Positions 40,075 to 54,400 of a stretch of DNA of 64,000 nt are shown here, in pieces (the stretch's first letter is position 1; each line of letters starts with the position of its first letter). The position numbers and the translations under genes were made by a program. The notes below the pieces were generated by a model. It was not told where the DNA came from. It ran no database searches and saw only the letters and a list, made by a program, of their open reading frames with translations. Origin of the DNA: Schistosoma haematobium (Eukaryota; Platyhelminthes; Trematoda; Strigeidida; Schistosomatidae); contig NC_067196.1 of NCBI RefSeq assembly GCF_000699445.3, positions 43,181,806-43,245,805 of the forward strand. Direction: 5' to 3'.

Positions 40075-42433
40075 TAGCTGTCTCTATTGTTATAACACTG
40101 CCTGATTTTTTGTTGTTTATTTTGTTACGAAAGTGAAAATGACGATGATTTATGAGAGTGGAAGTCTGTTAAAGATCGTAGATGTAAACTAAAGCCGAAA
40201 CTAAGCGAATTACACACACACACACTATATACAAATATGGGAGAAGTAGCATTTTGAATGACTAGGTGATGACTGAGAGCGGTTAAGGATGGTGGTAGTA
40301 ATAATCTTTTTTGGTATAGTTTCTCCTATAAAAAAGTAGTAAGTACTTATAGAAATTTCAGGTATCAAATAAGATATGTATGTATATATATGTAATTATT
40401 TATATCAACTCAACTGGTCAAAATAAGACACCAAAATACAAAGAAAAATGACCAAACGAGTAGCCAAATGTTCATAAATCAACTGTGTAAAGCGGAAACA
40501 AAAAGATGATATTGAAAAAGTATGAAAATTCGACATTCACGGATAAGAAATAAACGAAAACTCTTCACAAAGAAAATGCATAAAAGTTTATTGATTTTTC
40601 ACACGCATATACATACTATCTCTCTTGATTACTCTTGAAATTATCACAATGGTGTAAATGTGGAAATGTTAAGCTATCAAGAGTGTATGTGAGTGAGATA
40701 GCGACAGACAGGAACACAAAGAAAGAACTTTTAAAAAAAGCTTAAAACAAAAAAGAGAACAAGAAAATAAATGCTTACAACAGGGAATAAGAGAAGATTA
40801 ACAGTGTAATATGAGACTTCGGAAATGTTACGATTACTGATAAACATTGAAGAAAAAAAAAGACAATTCATCAAATAATTATCTATACATATACAATACG
40901 AAAACGAATGAAAAATAGTTTGTAGAGGATGAAAAAAAGCTGGGAAACGAACAAACAAGCTAGAAAGTGATAAAGTATGTGTAAATGAATTAGTAAGCTC
41001 AAATAAGAATGAACCAGACGATCATTTATTTATCTTATAAAATTATCTGGTACTATAATCTTCGTCAGTCACTTTCTAATTACAATTTACATCATTAATC
41101 TTAAATGGAATTCAAACTTAAACTCTACCAGAATATAGAAGACCGACAAATCTTTATATATATATAAGTAACAAATGAGAGGAATATACAAAAATGATAA
41201 ATTGAAATAATATGATTTATGTATTATTTGCAAAAATTGTGAATGTCAACTTGACTATAAGACAAAATGTACGATAATGTATTAAATAAAGTAGATTGTA
41301 AATAGTAGATTTGACTTATGAATAAAATCTTTCTCCCCGTTCTGTGGATATAAATTACTTATTTATAGGTGAATAATTAATATACTGAATATAAACGGGT
41401 TTATAGGTTTTTTAAATGAATCTCAAATATCATCTATGAGAACAGTTTGATTTATCTTAATAATAACTTGCTACTACACAATATATTATCTATTCAATAT
41501 GTATACTAACTAAGGTATTAAAATTGTCAATTATGAGGATAAATAAACAAATCACCTTGTCATATTATACTTATCTATTATCTTTAGTCAGTTTGAACTT
41601 GATATTCTATAATCATTCAGTTTCTAATCAATCATATCGGTATAATGTGAAAACAATAAGAAGTAAAACAGTCAGTCGAATGAATTGCATGACTTTAAAG
41701 AACTTCCAAAGATATTTAGTTAGAATGCACATCAGTATATTACTGGCTAGAATATCAAAATGCGCATAAGTACGATAGGTATAAATATTTCAAAGAAAAA
41801 TGTTTTATTGGAGTCTATAGAAAGTACTGATGCCAAACCAAAACGTGGCATCAGTGCTTGAAGTCACTAACTTCTAGTCTGAGCCATGTTGGTAGATGCA
41901 GACTACTTGGTTGGGGTCCGTGTGTCTATCGTAACCAATGGTTGGAGACTCTTGGTGACATGGCTCAGAATCGATCACAATGGCGTCGGTGTATATGCTC
42001 TCTGTCTTCCCTTAAACTAAGAGATTAAAATCACTTCATATCTTTCTTTCTACGAACTAACTCTTTCTTCCTGTACTATATCCTTATTGCAATCTTTCTT
42101 TTATATATATTACTACCTCTGAATTAACTACTTTTATGAATTCGGTGTTCGTCTTGTTGTGTTAATGAGGTATGGCAACTTGGACCGATGCATATATGTG
42201 CCTGGTCCTGCGTTGTAGCTGACTGACTGACTGATATGTAGCATTAAACAGGCACTTTTGGTCAGAAGGAAAATGTACTTAAATAAATAAGAAATCAATA
42301 TTTTGGAAAAGACTATTCAACTAGAAAATTTATTGTAGATTTCTTTATCCTCGTTGAATGGCTTCCAAGATAGGAAGTGTTATCCTTTTGGAACAAAATG
42401 TTAAGTAACAGAACTATAGTGGTTTGCCTTCGT

Positions 42434-42469
<36 letters not shown>

Positions 42470-45400
42470 GGTGTTCACAAACATATTTACCATAAACAGA
42501 GTACAAGCATTGTAACTAGTCAAAGTAGTGCGTTTAATGTTATTCAATTAATATAAACCTGAAAATGGACGGTAGATAAATAAAACGCTCGTATATTGGC
42601 ATTATCGCTCAAAATTTATGTTTTAGGTAATTAATAAATCAGATTCAACTATACAGTATGGTTAGCAATAAATTTTAAACAACAACCGTGGCTGAGCTAA
42701 TAAATACTCAGTCATTGCCATGAAAATTCTGATAAGGCAGTGAACAACTAAACTTACCTCCAACAATAACACTGACAGTCATATTAATTTGAGCATTCTT
42801 ATATGTTGACTTGGCTATACATACATAATCACCGGCATCATGTTTTTGTACATACTGGATAATTAAAGTGCCACCTTCTACTTGATTAGGTGGGCGAATT
42901 CTTTGCAAATCACTAGAATGTGGACCAACTTTACGAAACCATTCAACAGTTACTGTACCATAACCTCTAGCTTTACATGGTATTCGTCCTTGCATATTAA
43001 TTTCAAGAAAATGTTCACGAAATTCACGTAAAAATTGCAGTTTAGCTATAATTAGAGTTTAAAAAAAAGCAGATAAAAGGCTGGGTAACTATCATTCATA
43101 AAAGTGCTGTATGCTTTATGAAACAACTGCAAAGTGCATTCGATTGGTTGTTTCTCGAGAAGAGTTATTATCACATTCTAAGAGTTTGTATTTCTAGATA
43201 AGTGTTGTACTTACGTATTTGGGCCAGTGCGTCAAGGTGATTAGCATATAGTATATTAATTAATAATCAGTTTCCAAACAGTCTAGACATAGTTCATTAT
43301 TATCACTAGAAGAACAATTGAAGTGAACGAAGACAGTTGGGGTAACAAATTTGTTGTTTGACGCAAAATCATACAGTGGGTTAATAAAACATGAAAGTCA
43401 TACATTAAATACACATTAAACACACACTACATGCACATCTTCTTTGTGTTATCTTATATACACCCAATAGTTCTTTCAATTCTGTTATTTCGATTGCTTT
43501 CAGATTTCCTTCTTGTTCTCTGCATTACAATCTTCTGCTGTCAGGCTTTACACTTCCGATTGGTGCTTCATACTACTTATATCTGTCAAAACCAGTAGCG
43601 TACACTACACAATGACTAAAACCTTTCATCTCATTTCGATTATCATATTAATTAACTTGAGCTAATGGTGTTATTTTTATAAATATCAAGTCATAGTATT
43701 TATAAATTTTGATGTCAAAAAAGGTGAGAATCAATCTCTTTAATAGTTTTTTTCAATAAACATAGTTCTTTATGCTTATTATTTGAAACAATGTTGAGGA
43801 TTTACACAAAAACCATAGTTATTAGTTAGTGAACTTATGTGTCCTCGTTAACAATGTTTCTCAGGTACATCATCTTTAAAGTGGTAGATTCTATATGACA
43901 GACATAATACAGAGCGTACTTATGATTTCGGTTTAACAAACTTTTTTATTCTCTAACGGTGAGCACAAGAAAGAGGTTTTTATAGCACCATTTATCATTG
44001 CATCACAATAGTAGAGAATTCATGATTCTTACAGGTTCACATAACATGGTTTTTGACAAGTTTATGTGTAGTAGTCTGGATGTCATGGTTCTTCACTCAT
44101 TAAATTTGTTAAACTAATTTGAAAGTAATCTATTGTGAATGAGGAACTACAATCAGACATTAAGCATATTAAGTAAATGAAGGCCGATAAGGTTGGAAAA
44201 AACTTATCAGGCAAACGAAAACATTTTTTTCAAAAAAACGTATTTTGCCTTTTTAAAATGAAAGTGTAATGATTAAGAGTGCACTGTGTTCTATTGATAC
44301 TGTTCGGTTGCTCAAACCAAACTATATGAAGAAGGGTTTGAACCTATAATTTAGTGACTACAAGTTGATCGTTTTAAAGCTTGAGTTGCTGCTTCAATAT
44401 AAATTGTACCAAGCTTCTTTCAAATAAAGTTTTGACCAAAATTAGGTTAAATTTGAGTAAACTTGTTTTAAAAAGCATTCTTATACGAAAATCAAATTTA
44501 TGCAGACATCACGTTAAAACCTGAAATGTTACGTTATTCAAGAAAAGCGAAACATTGTATGTAAAAATGAAATCCTACTCATATGATGACTAAATGTTTT
44601 CGATATACTGATTTTCAAGCATTTTAAATGTATGTACTACTTACAGGAAAACTGTCTATCAAAATGTAATATTTTGAATAACTGAAAGAGATCTATGACT
44701 TACATCCCTTTTAAACATCAAACCTAGTTACTTCATTTAAAATAAAATGGTTGATAAGATCTCACTCACCTTTAACAATTAAGGTTTGTTCACGACCAGA
44801 CCATCTTTCCTTATATCCATCAGTTTGAACGAAACATTGGTATTGACCCTGATCTTCGGGTTTCAATTCAGGAAATCGTAAAGTTTCACCATTATTCTCT
44901 AAAGCCATAAGCTTTAAACAAATATATTTATTAGTTAATGTTAGAGAAGAATTAGTTTGTTGATAAAAGTAAACTGATTAGCTAATTATGCACTTAAATC
45001 AACAACACTACTTGTTAAATAATGAAACCGGGCGATAACTAAAACATATGACTTTCAGCCTTTATGTTGTAGGTTCAAACCTCCTTACCCCATTTACTCA
45101 ATATGGTAAGATGGTATCATTCACCATCAGACAACTACATAAACAAATTATAATAACAGAAAATGTTAAATATCTGTGTGTTATGAGGTATATATTTACG
45201 CATTATATTGTGAAATATGCCGGTAAATATAGACTGTTAAGTTATATAATTATAAACTTACACTATTGGTGTATTTTTCTAAAACACGTTGATCTTTTTC
45301 CCAATAGACAATACTTCCTGGAATTGAACGCTTTTTAATACCACAATCTAGTGTAATGGAACTGTCTTCATCTAAAGCATGTTCTTCATGAGTCAATGGT

Positions 45401-48400
45401 TGGTAGAATTCAGGTGGAACTAAAATCAAGATTTTTAAAAATTTTATTAAATGTGATTAATCGAATTCATAATTAGATTTATAGATACAGAAAGAGTAGA
45501 TTAGGGGATTTATTAGAAGGTATTTAAAAGATGAAATTACAGGAAAACAATTTTCAAAGTGAATACTTACACTTTTAGATAAAAAACTATTAAGTACGAT
45601 CTCTTAACAACACTTAACTGACAAGTGGACTGTGATTTAATGAATGTTCAGTGGAATTACCAAACAGAGTAATAGAATTAGTACAAATGTGTGTTTATGG
45701 TCGGAAGTAATATTTATTAAATGAAGAATAAAACAAAAATGCTAGTCGGTTGAATTGTAAGCTAACAACCACGTCGGGTATGAGACAATAGATGGTCGAG
45801 GAATATCGTAAGTTGATTGGAGCTAGACATACACACTACTGGATTCCGGCTCGGTGGTCTAGAGACTAAGGGTTTGCATGCAAGACCGAAGGTTATGGGT
45901 TCGGTCTACAGATGCAAAGTCGTAGATGCTTACTGCTGTGTTCCATACTAGAACGAAACAGCTGTTCAGCGCCTTCTGGTTTTCAAGGGTTATTTAACCA
46001 AGATCAGTTGGTGGTACAAAATATGGAATACAATTAGAAATTGTCAAGTTTATTTAGCCATAATCATATGAACAGGTGATTAACTTTTGAATAACTAACA
46101 TTATCGAGCTAGTATAACAGGTTTAAATATTAACAGTTTTAACTTTCTTCCTTGTTAGTCATTAAAACAAATTACAACAAAATTATACCCTTAATGTTAT
46201 TTTGTTTCCCGATACATTTAGGCGTTAAATTACTTTCTTTTTTAATGAATTGTAATTTTAATGATCAACACGATCACTGTATAGTAAAACAAGCTAAACA
46301 GATGAAAGTGTATAAAAGTGTGTCTGTTTAAAACGGTTTAAAACTGTTCATTTGTTTAACAAGTTGGAATAACCTTGAAGGAAATCTAAAATAAGTAAAA
46401 ACAAACGACTATACAAGATCACAGATTGTATTAGAATGATTTTTTTTAAAAATGAAACTTTTGGTATAAGCATCTGACGAAAATTATGAAATTCATGTTT
46501 CACATTCATCAATACGTATAAAGAATGATTCATTTACACACCTTGAGAAAATACTACTACCATTCTAAAAATTGTATCTGTATTTTCTGGTAACATAACT
46601 ACAGACTATGATACATAATTATTATAGTTTCAAAATATTTATTCAAGATTGCATAATGAAGACGAGTTAACCTGTAGGTATTTTCATTATTCATGTTTTC
46701 TCTATTTATCATGGAAAAAATCTGCATCTAATACTTCGACTAAGATACACAACCATTGTAGTTTAACACCAAATATTTATCACAACTATAAGCAAAGATG
46801 GATAGTGGCTAGCAGTGGAATTCAGGACATGCGTTTCGTCCTATTTGGGACTCTTCAGCTTGTGACTTTAAGCAATATCGAGACAATCCGCACAGGATGC
46901 ACATATACTAACAAGAGACTGATCAATTGTAGTCCTAAATAACAATGGGAAGATGCAAGTAAAAAACACCAATTGAATTTATCATAACTGATGAAATTCA
47001 CGAAGTTTCATTGATATAAACAGTTGTCATTTTTATGATATATTATCTTCAGCATGTTTTTGTGGTTTCTGTTGTCATTATCAGGTATGGTAGTAAATCT
47101 GTGATAACTAATATATAACGAATGTGTTTTAGGCTCGATGAGTTGCCTTAATTCTCTATCAGTCATAAATATTAAAATATGAGTGAAATGAAAGAGAACT
47201 GAAAGGTAACGACAATAGATGACAAATTATTATTACAGAGATATATAAGCTTACAATAAAGAATATGAAGGATAATTGAAATGAACAGAGAAATTGATAT
47301 CTTCATACTCTACATTTTCATCGCTCACTGATTCAACATAGTTTTCATTTTCCTAAATTATTCCATTCCACGAACAAACTTAACATTGTTATCAGCATGA
47401 AAATTCCAACTACTTCTTTCTTAAATTTGCATTATTTAAATCTTGATGAATATGATAATTTGTTGACTCCATTTGAACTTGTGAAAAGTATTTCCACGTG
47501 TACTGTATCATATTTACACAACCCACATTACTCATTATATTGCATCAGAAGCGGTTTGTGGAGATTTTAGAAATTTCACAGATTGAAATCATGAGTCAAT
47601 TGAAGCTAGACCACCATGGAAAACCTGGAATCACTGGACGGCCATTTCGTCCTAGTATGGGACTCCTCAGCAGTGAGCATTCACGATCCCGCACCCAGTG
47701 AGATTCGAACGCAGGACCCATCATTCTCGCGCCAAGTGCTTAGCCAACTAGACCACTGAGCCGGCACCCAACGAAACGGCCGTCCAGTGCTTCCAGGTTT
47801 TCCATGGTGGTCTAGCTCCAATTGACTCATGATTTCAATCATTATATTACAATTTAATTTTATTCATTAGAAGCAAATATAAGAACAAATAATATTTAGC
47901 AATACTACTTAAAGATAAGCTATACATTCATTATCAATGTATTCTTATGTGAAATAGTAAAATACATGTGACAAAAATATAATTTCCAAAAACATTTAAT
48001 ACATTCAATTTCTCTTATTTAAGACAAGAATTTCACCATATCGATTATCTCACAGTACAAAAAGTGTTTAGCGCGAAAAAAATATATAAAAGACGTTTAG
48101 TCATATAGTACAACTGTTGAATTGTTTAGTTAATACGACTGAATTGAGTTTATTTCCAGATTTCAATTTGTTATTTGAAACTTCTTAACTAACTTGGTCA
48201 ACTTAACGAATAATAATGTTGTGTCAATCTAGCTATTCTGAAAAGTATTGATATTTATTAGTACTCATTTAGAAATGAGAAATTTCAACTGTAAGATAAA
48301 CAATAAGGATAATCGTTGATTCTCTACATTGTTATTATGGGGTCACTGAACGTCTGTTTATATGTCAAATAGGAATACATTATTCTATGATAGAAAAATG

Positions 48401-51400
48401 GCTGAAATAAAAAAAGTTTACATACAACAACAAAGTTAGATGACATGTGACAGTTAATAGAATATTCCGGAATTAGACTCCATGCTGTTTAACATTTATT
48501 AGTAAAAGTGTATATGTAATTTCAAGGGAATTGAAATGTTGTATGAGATTCGAATGCATATCATTTACTCACTTTCACAATCTGAGTTCTTACCAATAAA
48601 CTATTAGAACCGCAACTCTGTGACTAACAATATTTAATTATAACTAATACATATCGATTCATATCAGATTTTTTTGTGGATATTATAGCAATTTCAATTA
48701 GCACCATAGAAAACCTGGAAGCACTGGATGGTCATTTCGTCTTAATCTGTAATATCTATTGAACAAATACTGTAGTGAACGAGAGCCGAGTAAGGACAAT
48801 CGAATGTATTTGAACATAAAATTACAGCACATCGTAGTAAAATCTGAAAACATCCATTAATTATTTAATTTGCAAAATATCAATCAATTGTCTCAAATTT
48901 AACTATTCCTGCATTTCCATACCAATCGGTTTCTGTTCCTGGTTTTTTCCTTTCTTGATCTTAATCTTTTGCTATTAGACATAATATTCCTGACTCGTGT
49001 TATATACTACTTATATCGATATAATCAGCACACACCATAATACTAACTGGTAGAATTAAGTAACTTATTCCATTAATAATAAAAAAACTTATCATAAAAT
49101 ACATAGTTATAATTCGATCAATAAATTGTTACCAAACTTTATAAAAATCAATTTTATTCATTTCTAACTATTATCCTATTTGACTAATAGATGACAACTG
49201 ATATTGAATAATAGAATAAATGAAGATAAATAAATAAATTTTCCTAAGAAAAAAAACACCCCCTTAAGGAATACATAATTCATTTAGTTAACAAGATCAA
49301 AGTATATTCCAAATCTATAAAATTTATATTTAAAATATATTTAAATAATTTATGCGTTTTTCTTTTTTCTCTTTTCTTTTATCTTTTTTCCTTGTTGAAA
49401 ATGTTTTTAGGTGAGAATAAACGAAAAGAAAAGAAAAGATTTCAATTTTTCAATAATAAAAATTAAATATTATCGAAATGAAAAGTTGTCAGAATTCAAT
49501 TTTCATTACACAATGGATAATATTAAGTTAAATGAATTTCAGAGAATATATACATTATGAATGTGTACATGTTAATGAATGAAAGGTTAATAATATTGAA
49601 TCTTTTTCATATATATTATATAAATAATAATTAATTATTAAATAAAGAATAATGGAACTTTTAAATAATTTACTTACAATTAACTAAAATATCAAATACA
49701 ATAGATGCACGACCAGCGGTATTCGTTAAAATCATTTCATATGATCCAGAATCTAATTCAGTAACAGAATGAATTACTAAATGACGTCCACGTAAAGCAT
49801 AAATTCTAGGTTTTGGACCATTTAACTTTGATTCATCTATCATTGAAGATGATGAAATTGGAGGCCAAATAGGAATTGATTGATGCTCATCTTTTTTATG
49901 CCATCTATAAGTAATAAAAGTAGGTTAGTCATTGGTAATCGTCATGAAAATAGAAAAACGAATAGACCTATTTTTAAATGTACACCCGCTTTTACAGTTA
50001 CGGTTCATTTCAACCACAATATTATTTCGTTATTGATTTCAATGTTGTTCTGATGTGAATGGATTACTGATGCTCCTGTGATTTATTGGAAAATAATAAA
50101 TCTCAATGAATAAAATTTGACGAATTAACATAATAAAATATACAATTTGAACATTCCTACTGTTCTTTTGACGGTTTTAAAAAAATGTGTTGGTTTAACT
50201 CTTTTTTTAATATACATTCTTTTGAGTTTATGGGAAGCTTTTATTCAGTGACAATGAATAACATAGATTACTAAATAAATGTTTCGTAAACACCACAACC
50301 ATATAGTTTTATCAATAATCTAATCCCTCAAATTACTGTTCATCTTAATTCCTTTGTTTTAATGAAAATAAAAGCATTAGGCTTAGATTATGGTTACTAT
50401 TTGTGAACCTTCAAACTTAGAAATCAAGTGAACATGGATACAGCATAAATTATATAAATGATTAATGAATAAAACTTTATGTTATTATCTTTAATACAAC
50501 TACAATTGTAATAATCATTATCACAAAATTGTAAACCATTTTTCATTATCTCAATAACAACAAGAACAAAAAATCAGATAAACATAATGTTACATTTATG
50601 TAACGAATATCAATATGATACATAATTTGAAACATTGAAATTATGATTATATTTGTTAAATGATCCTGATTATTAATTATAATCTAAGGGTAATTCACTA
50701 AGCATTGAATATTCGGTTATTATTTGTGTGTAAATGTGTTTGTATTTGCAAATGTATATGAGTGTATGTGCATATGTGTGTGTGTGTGCAAGTGCACACT
50801 TTTTTTCTAATATTCATCTTGAATATCGAGTAAGTACTTGATTGGTTTTATTGTGGGCAGTTCAGAAAAAAAATTACAAAATTACCAGTTGAAATGTAAC
50901 AGAATGTAAGTGAAAGAATTAATTAATTATTCTAAATAAAGAAGTTAATTTTTCTATTATACATGATAGTTTAATAAATTGATAAATACACATAATGTAC
51001 ATAAGTATACATGTCTGAGTGATTCAACTAAACTGTAGTGAAAAAAAACACTATAAAATGTTACAATAATACTTGATCAAGAGAATACTGTGTCAGCCAT
51101 CGCTTTGTTGCTGTTGTTATGTTGTTTGTGTTTTTTTAAACAAACAATCTTGACAATTGAAACATTGCACTGGATTACATATTTATAATATATAATAATC
51201 ATAGTCATCATAGAAAAAAAATGATAAAGGTGTATCGTATATATTTGAAACATATTTGAAACAATTATTCATTTAATACAATCATGTATAAGTTTGTTTT
51301 AGTCAAAGAAAATGTGAATAATCGAAAAATTTTGGTAACATGAATAAATGTATGAACCAGTTAGAAAATATGTTGACAATAAGGAATTGGAAACAAGAGA

Positions 51401-54400
51401 TGGATCTTATGTTACAATTTACTATACACATAAACTAGACAGGTGGTTATATATTTAAGTTAAAATTATATTACTATAAAGAATTTCAGTGTATTAATCT
51501 AATCTAACTTTAAAAATAAATTTTATTAAGCGATGAAGTTCCAAGGTTTTTAGTATGTTTAAAGTTGATTTTTCCAGGGACTAATGCTCATTGGAAATTG
51601 TGATGCATCAGATAACTGTTTTATTCTAAATTCGATACTTTTTAGTTGCGTACACAAACAACCTTAAAACTATTAGTTTATGTAGTATTCTGAACGATTT
51701 AATCGAACCATTAGGTTGAAATTCTGTAGTTCACATTTTTGAATGTTAGTCAATGTGTGGTGTAACATGATTCTTATTCAATGACATTAATAGGAGTATT
51801 TGTCTCACTTTCAAATTGGTCATCTCGAGATCACAGTATCTCAACAACATCCCATAAATGTAGTTTTCAACAATATTAAAATACATAACAAACGTAAATA
51901 TACAAGATGTAGAGCGGAATAATTTATTATTCACTTATATAGGATACTCCAGTAACAATTTGTTCTTCATAGGTTTTGCGTTATAGTATATGACATAGAC
52001 GGTAGAAATTAGTGTGCTGAAGATCAGATTGAGTGACTGTGATTATAGGGAACTGTTTGAATTTCTAGATCATAACTTTTACAAATGTGCATTTGTTTCT
52101 ATAAAGTATTATTTCAGACTCGTTTTCATAAACTATTTATGTCTATTAGCCTTTCTTCAAAATGTTCACAACCTATCAAAAATATAATAGCTGAAAAACT
52201 CGAGAACTAACAGAACGGTTCTAATATTTTCCCCCTCTTTCCTTTGAATGAACGAATAGAGATTACCAAAGAATCTGTACAACAAGTTTATTAAGCGACA
52301 AAAAGAGAAGTCAAAGGAGTATAATTGACTCGAGATATTTAAGATTGAATGTAAGTGGTAGATTATCACTGATGGAAAAGATTTCATTCACATTTTCTGA
52401 ATAACCGCAGGTTTATCACTTACATAACTTTGTTCTTGTGGATTCTTTACTGCAATTGATCACATGCTATTGAATAAAGATTCTAGTAATATTACTATTA
52501 TTATAAATATTATACATTGATCTATTTTAGCCATCTAAAATATGAACTTAAAATGAGATGAACACACTGACCAACAAAACTGCGACGAAAGAAATTCTGA
52601 ACTATGTGTGTACAAATATATCTGTACTATAAGTTTACTTTATGAAATAACCATGGTTGAGATTGTTCACGAGATTCAGGCATCCGATTTAATAATGTCA
52701 CTCTACTCAACTAATAATCAGATATTTCATTTATCTAATAAATTTGTTATTAGAACATAAAAAGCATATTTCAATCAAAATAATAAAAGAACAATCAGCC
52801 AACATTTTAAAGCATTGAATCACAATACATAAAATCTACTGAAACAATTGGTATTTGTAAATAAAATCTAACAATTTGTGTTTATCTATTGACGCTTAAG
52901 TTGGATGATAACAATCATTGATTTGATGTATTTTCTACTGTTTTCTTTGTTATATAAGTAAATAACATACTGCTCTAATCAAGACAATAGCTACATAAAT
53001 GTTCCTTTATTTAAAAAAATACAAACACTTGCTTACATAATTTTTGGTGTTGGATTTGAGATCTGATCGGTAACAAATGAGTTAGATGGTGATTCATCAG
53101 AATAATAACGTAAATTTGCATCTTCATTGATTCGAACAATATATGGTTGATTCTTTTTTAGACGAGGCGAAAAATTCGATCGCTTTGGGTAATAAAGAGC
53201 TAATAAATATAAAGAATAAAATGAATTAAAAAAACTTTTATTACGTATTATTTGCAAGTAGATAGAATTTGATAAGAATAACATGGTAAGAGAAGATAAC
53301 AGTCTTGTTTAATATTTTCCACATTCTAATTTGTTCCATTCAATTGAATCAAGTTTAAATGATAATTTAATTTTAGAAATATATATTCTCTTTATTTGTC
53401 CTCACTAGTCCCTTTGTTAAAGAATACTAAAAGTGTAGTGAACGAGAGCATACGTAGGGACAATTGAATGTATGTGAATACAAAATTACAGAACATGTTA
53501 GTAAAATCTGAGAACCATACAGTAAATACTTCATTCGTGAAATGTCAATTAATCGTCTCAGACTTCATTGTTCTTTCGTTTCCACACTAATCACTTTTTG
53601 TTTTCGTTCACTTTTATTTGATTTTTTTAGCGTTTTGTCTCCAGGCATTTCACTTTCGATTGATGATGCATACTACCCATATCAATCGATATCAGTAGCA
53701 CTCACCACAAAAAGTATTGAGTTAAGCCTGAATGTAGGAGTTCAAAATAAACTTATTCCAATGGTTGAGATCATGAGTCAATTGAAGCTAGACCACCATG
53801 GAAAACCTGAAAGCACTGGATGGCCATTTCGTCCTCTTTTGAGACTGGACGGCATTAGTGAGTGTGTCACTGAATTTCGTGGATTGGTTGAAGTTAGACA
53901 CTAATATCGTTGGATGCCGGCTCAATGGTCTAGTGGTTAAGCGCTCGCGCGCGAGGCTGATAGGTCCTGTGTTGGAATCTCGCGAGGCGAGGTCATGGAT
54001 TAGCATTACTGAGGAGTCCCATAAAAGAACGAAAAGGCCGTCTAGTTCTTCCAGGTTTTTCCATGGTGGTCTAGTTTCAATTGATTCATGATTTCAACCA
54101 TTGAAATTACTATAATATCCACAAAACCCTTCTGATAATCTTATTGTCAAACTAATTAATATATATAATAAAGAAACTAATCACTTTCTCAATTAAAAAA
54201 AATCTACCTACATATATTCAACCAAGTAAGTAACCAGATAATATCGGTTCCATTTATAATTTAAATCTAGTAACCATGTTCATAGTGAATTATTACGTAA
54301 CATTTAAAGTATAAAATCAATAGTTGTAAATTATCAATACCATTAAATGAATCAAAATTGAAATTAAAAAAATGTTTGACTAAAAATTATTCCACGTTCA

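Noticed and set aside
45040..45110. tRNA-like stretch with GGTTCAAACCTCC
   Set aside because: Only a box B-like match; no head or ribozyme follows.
53788..54091. Overlapping frames on both strands
   Set aside because: Translations of the family B SINE and its inverted tail.
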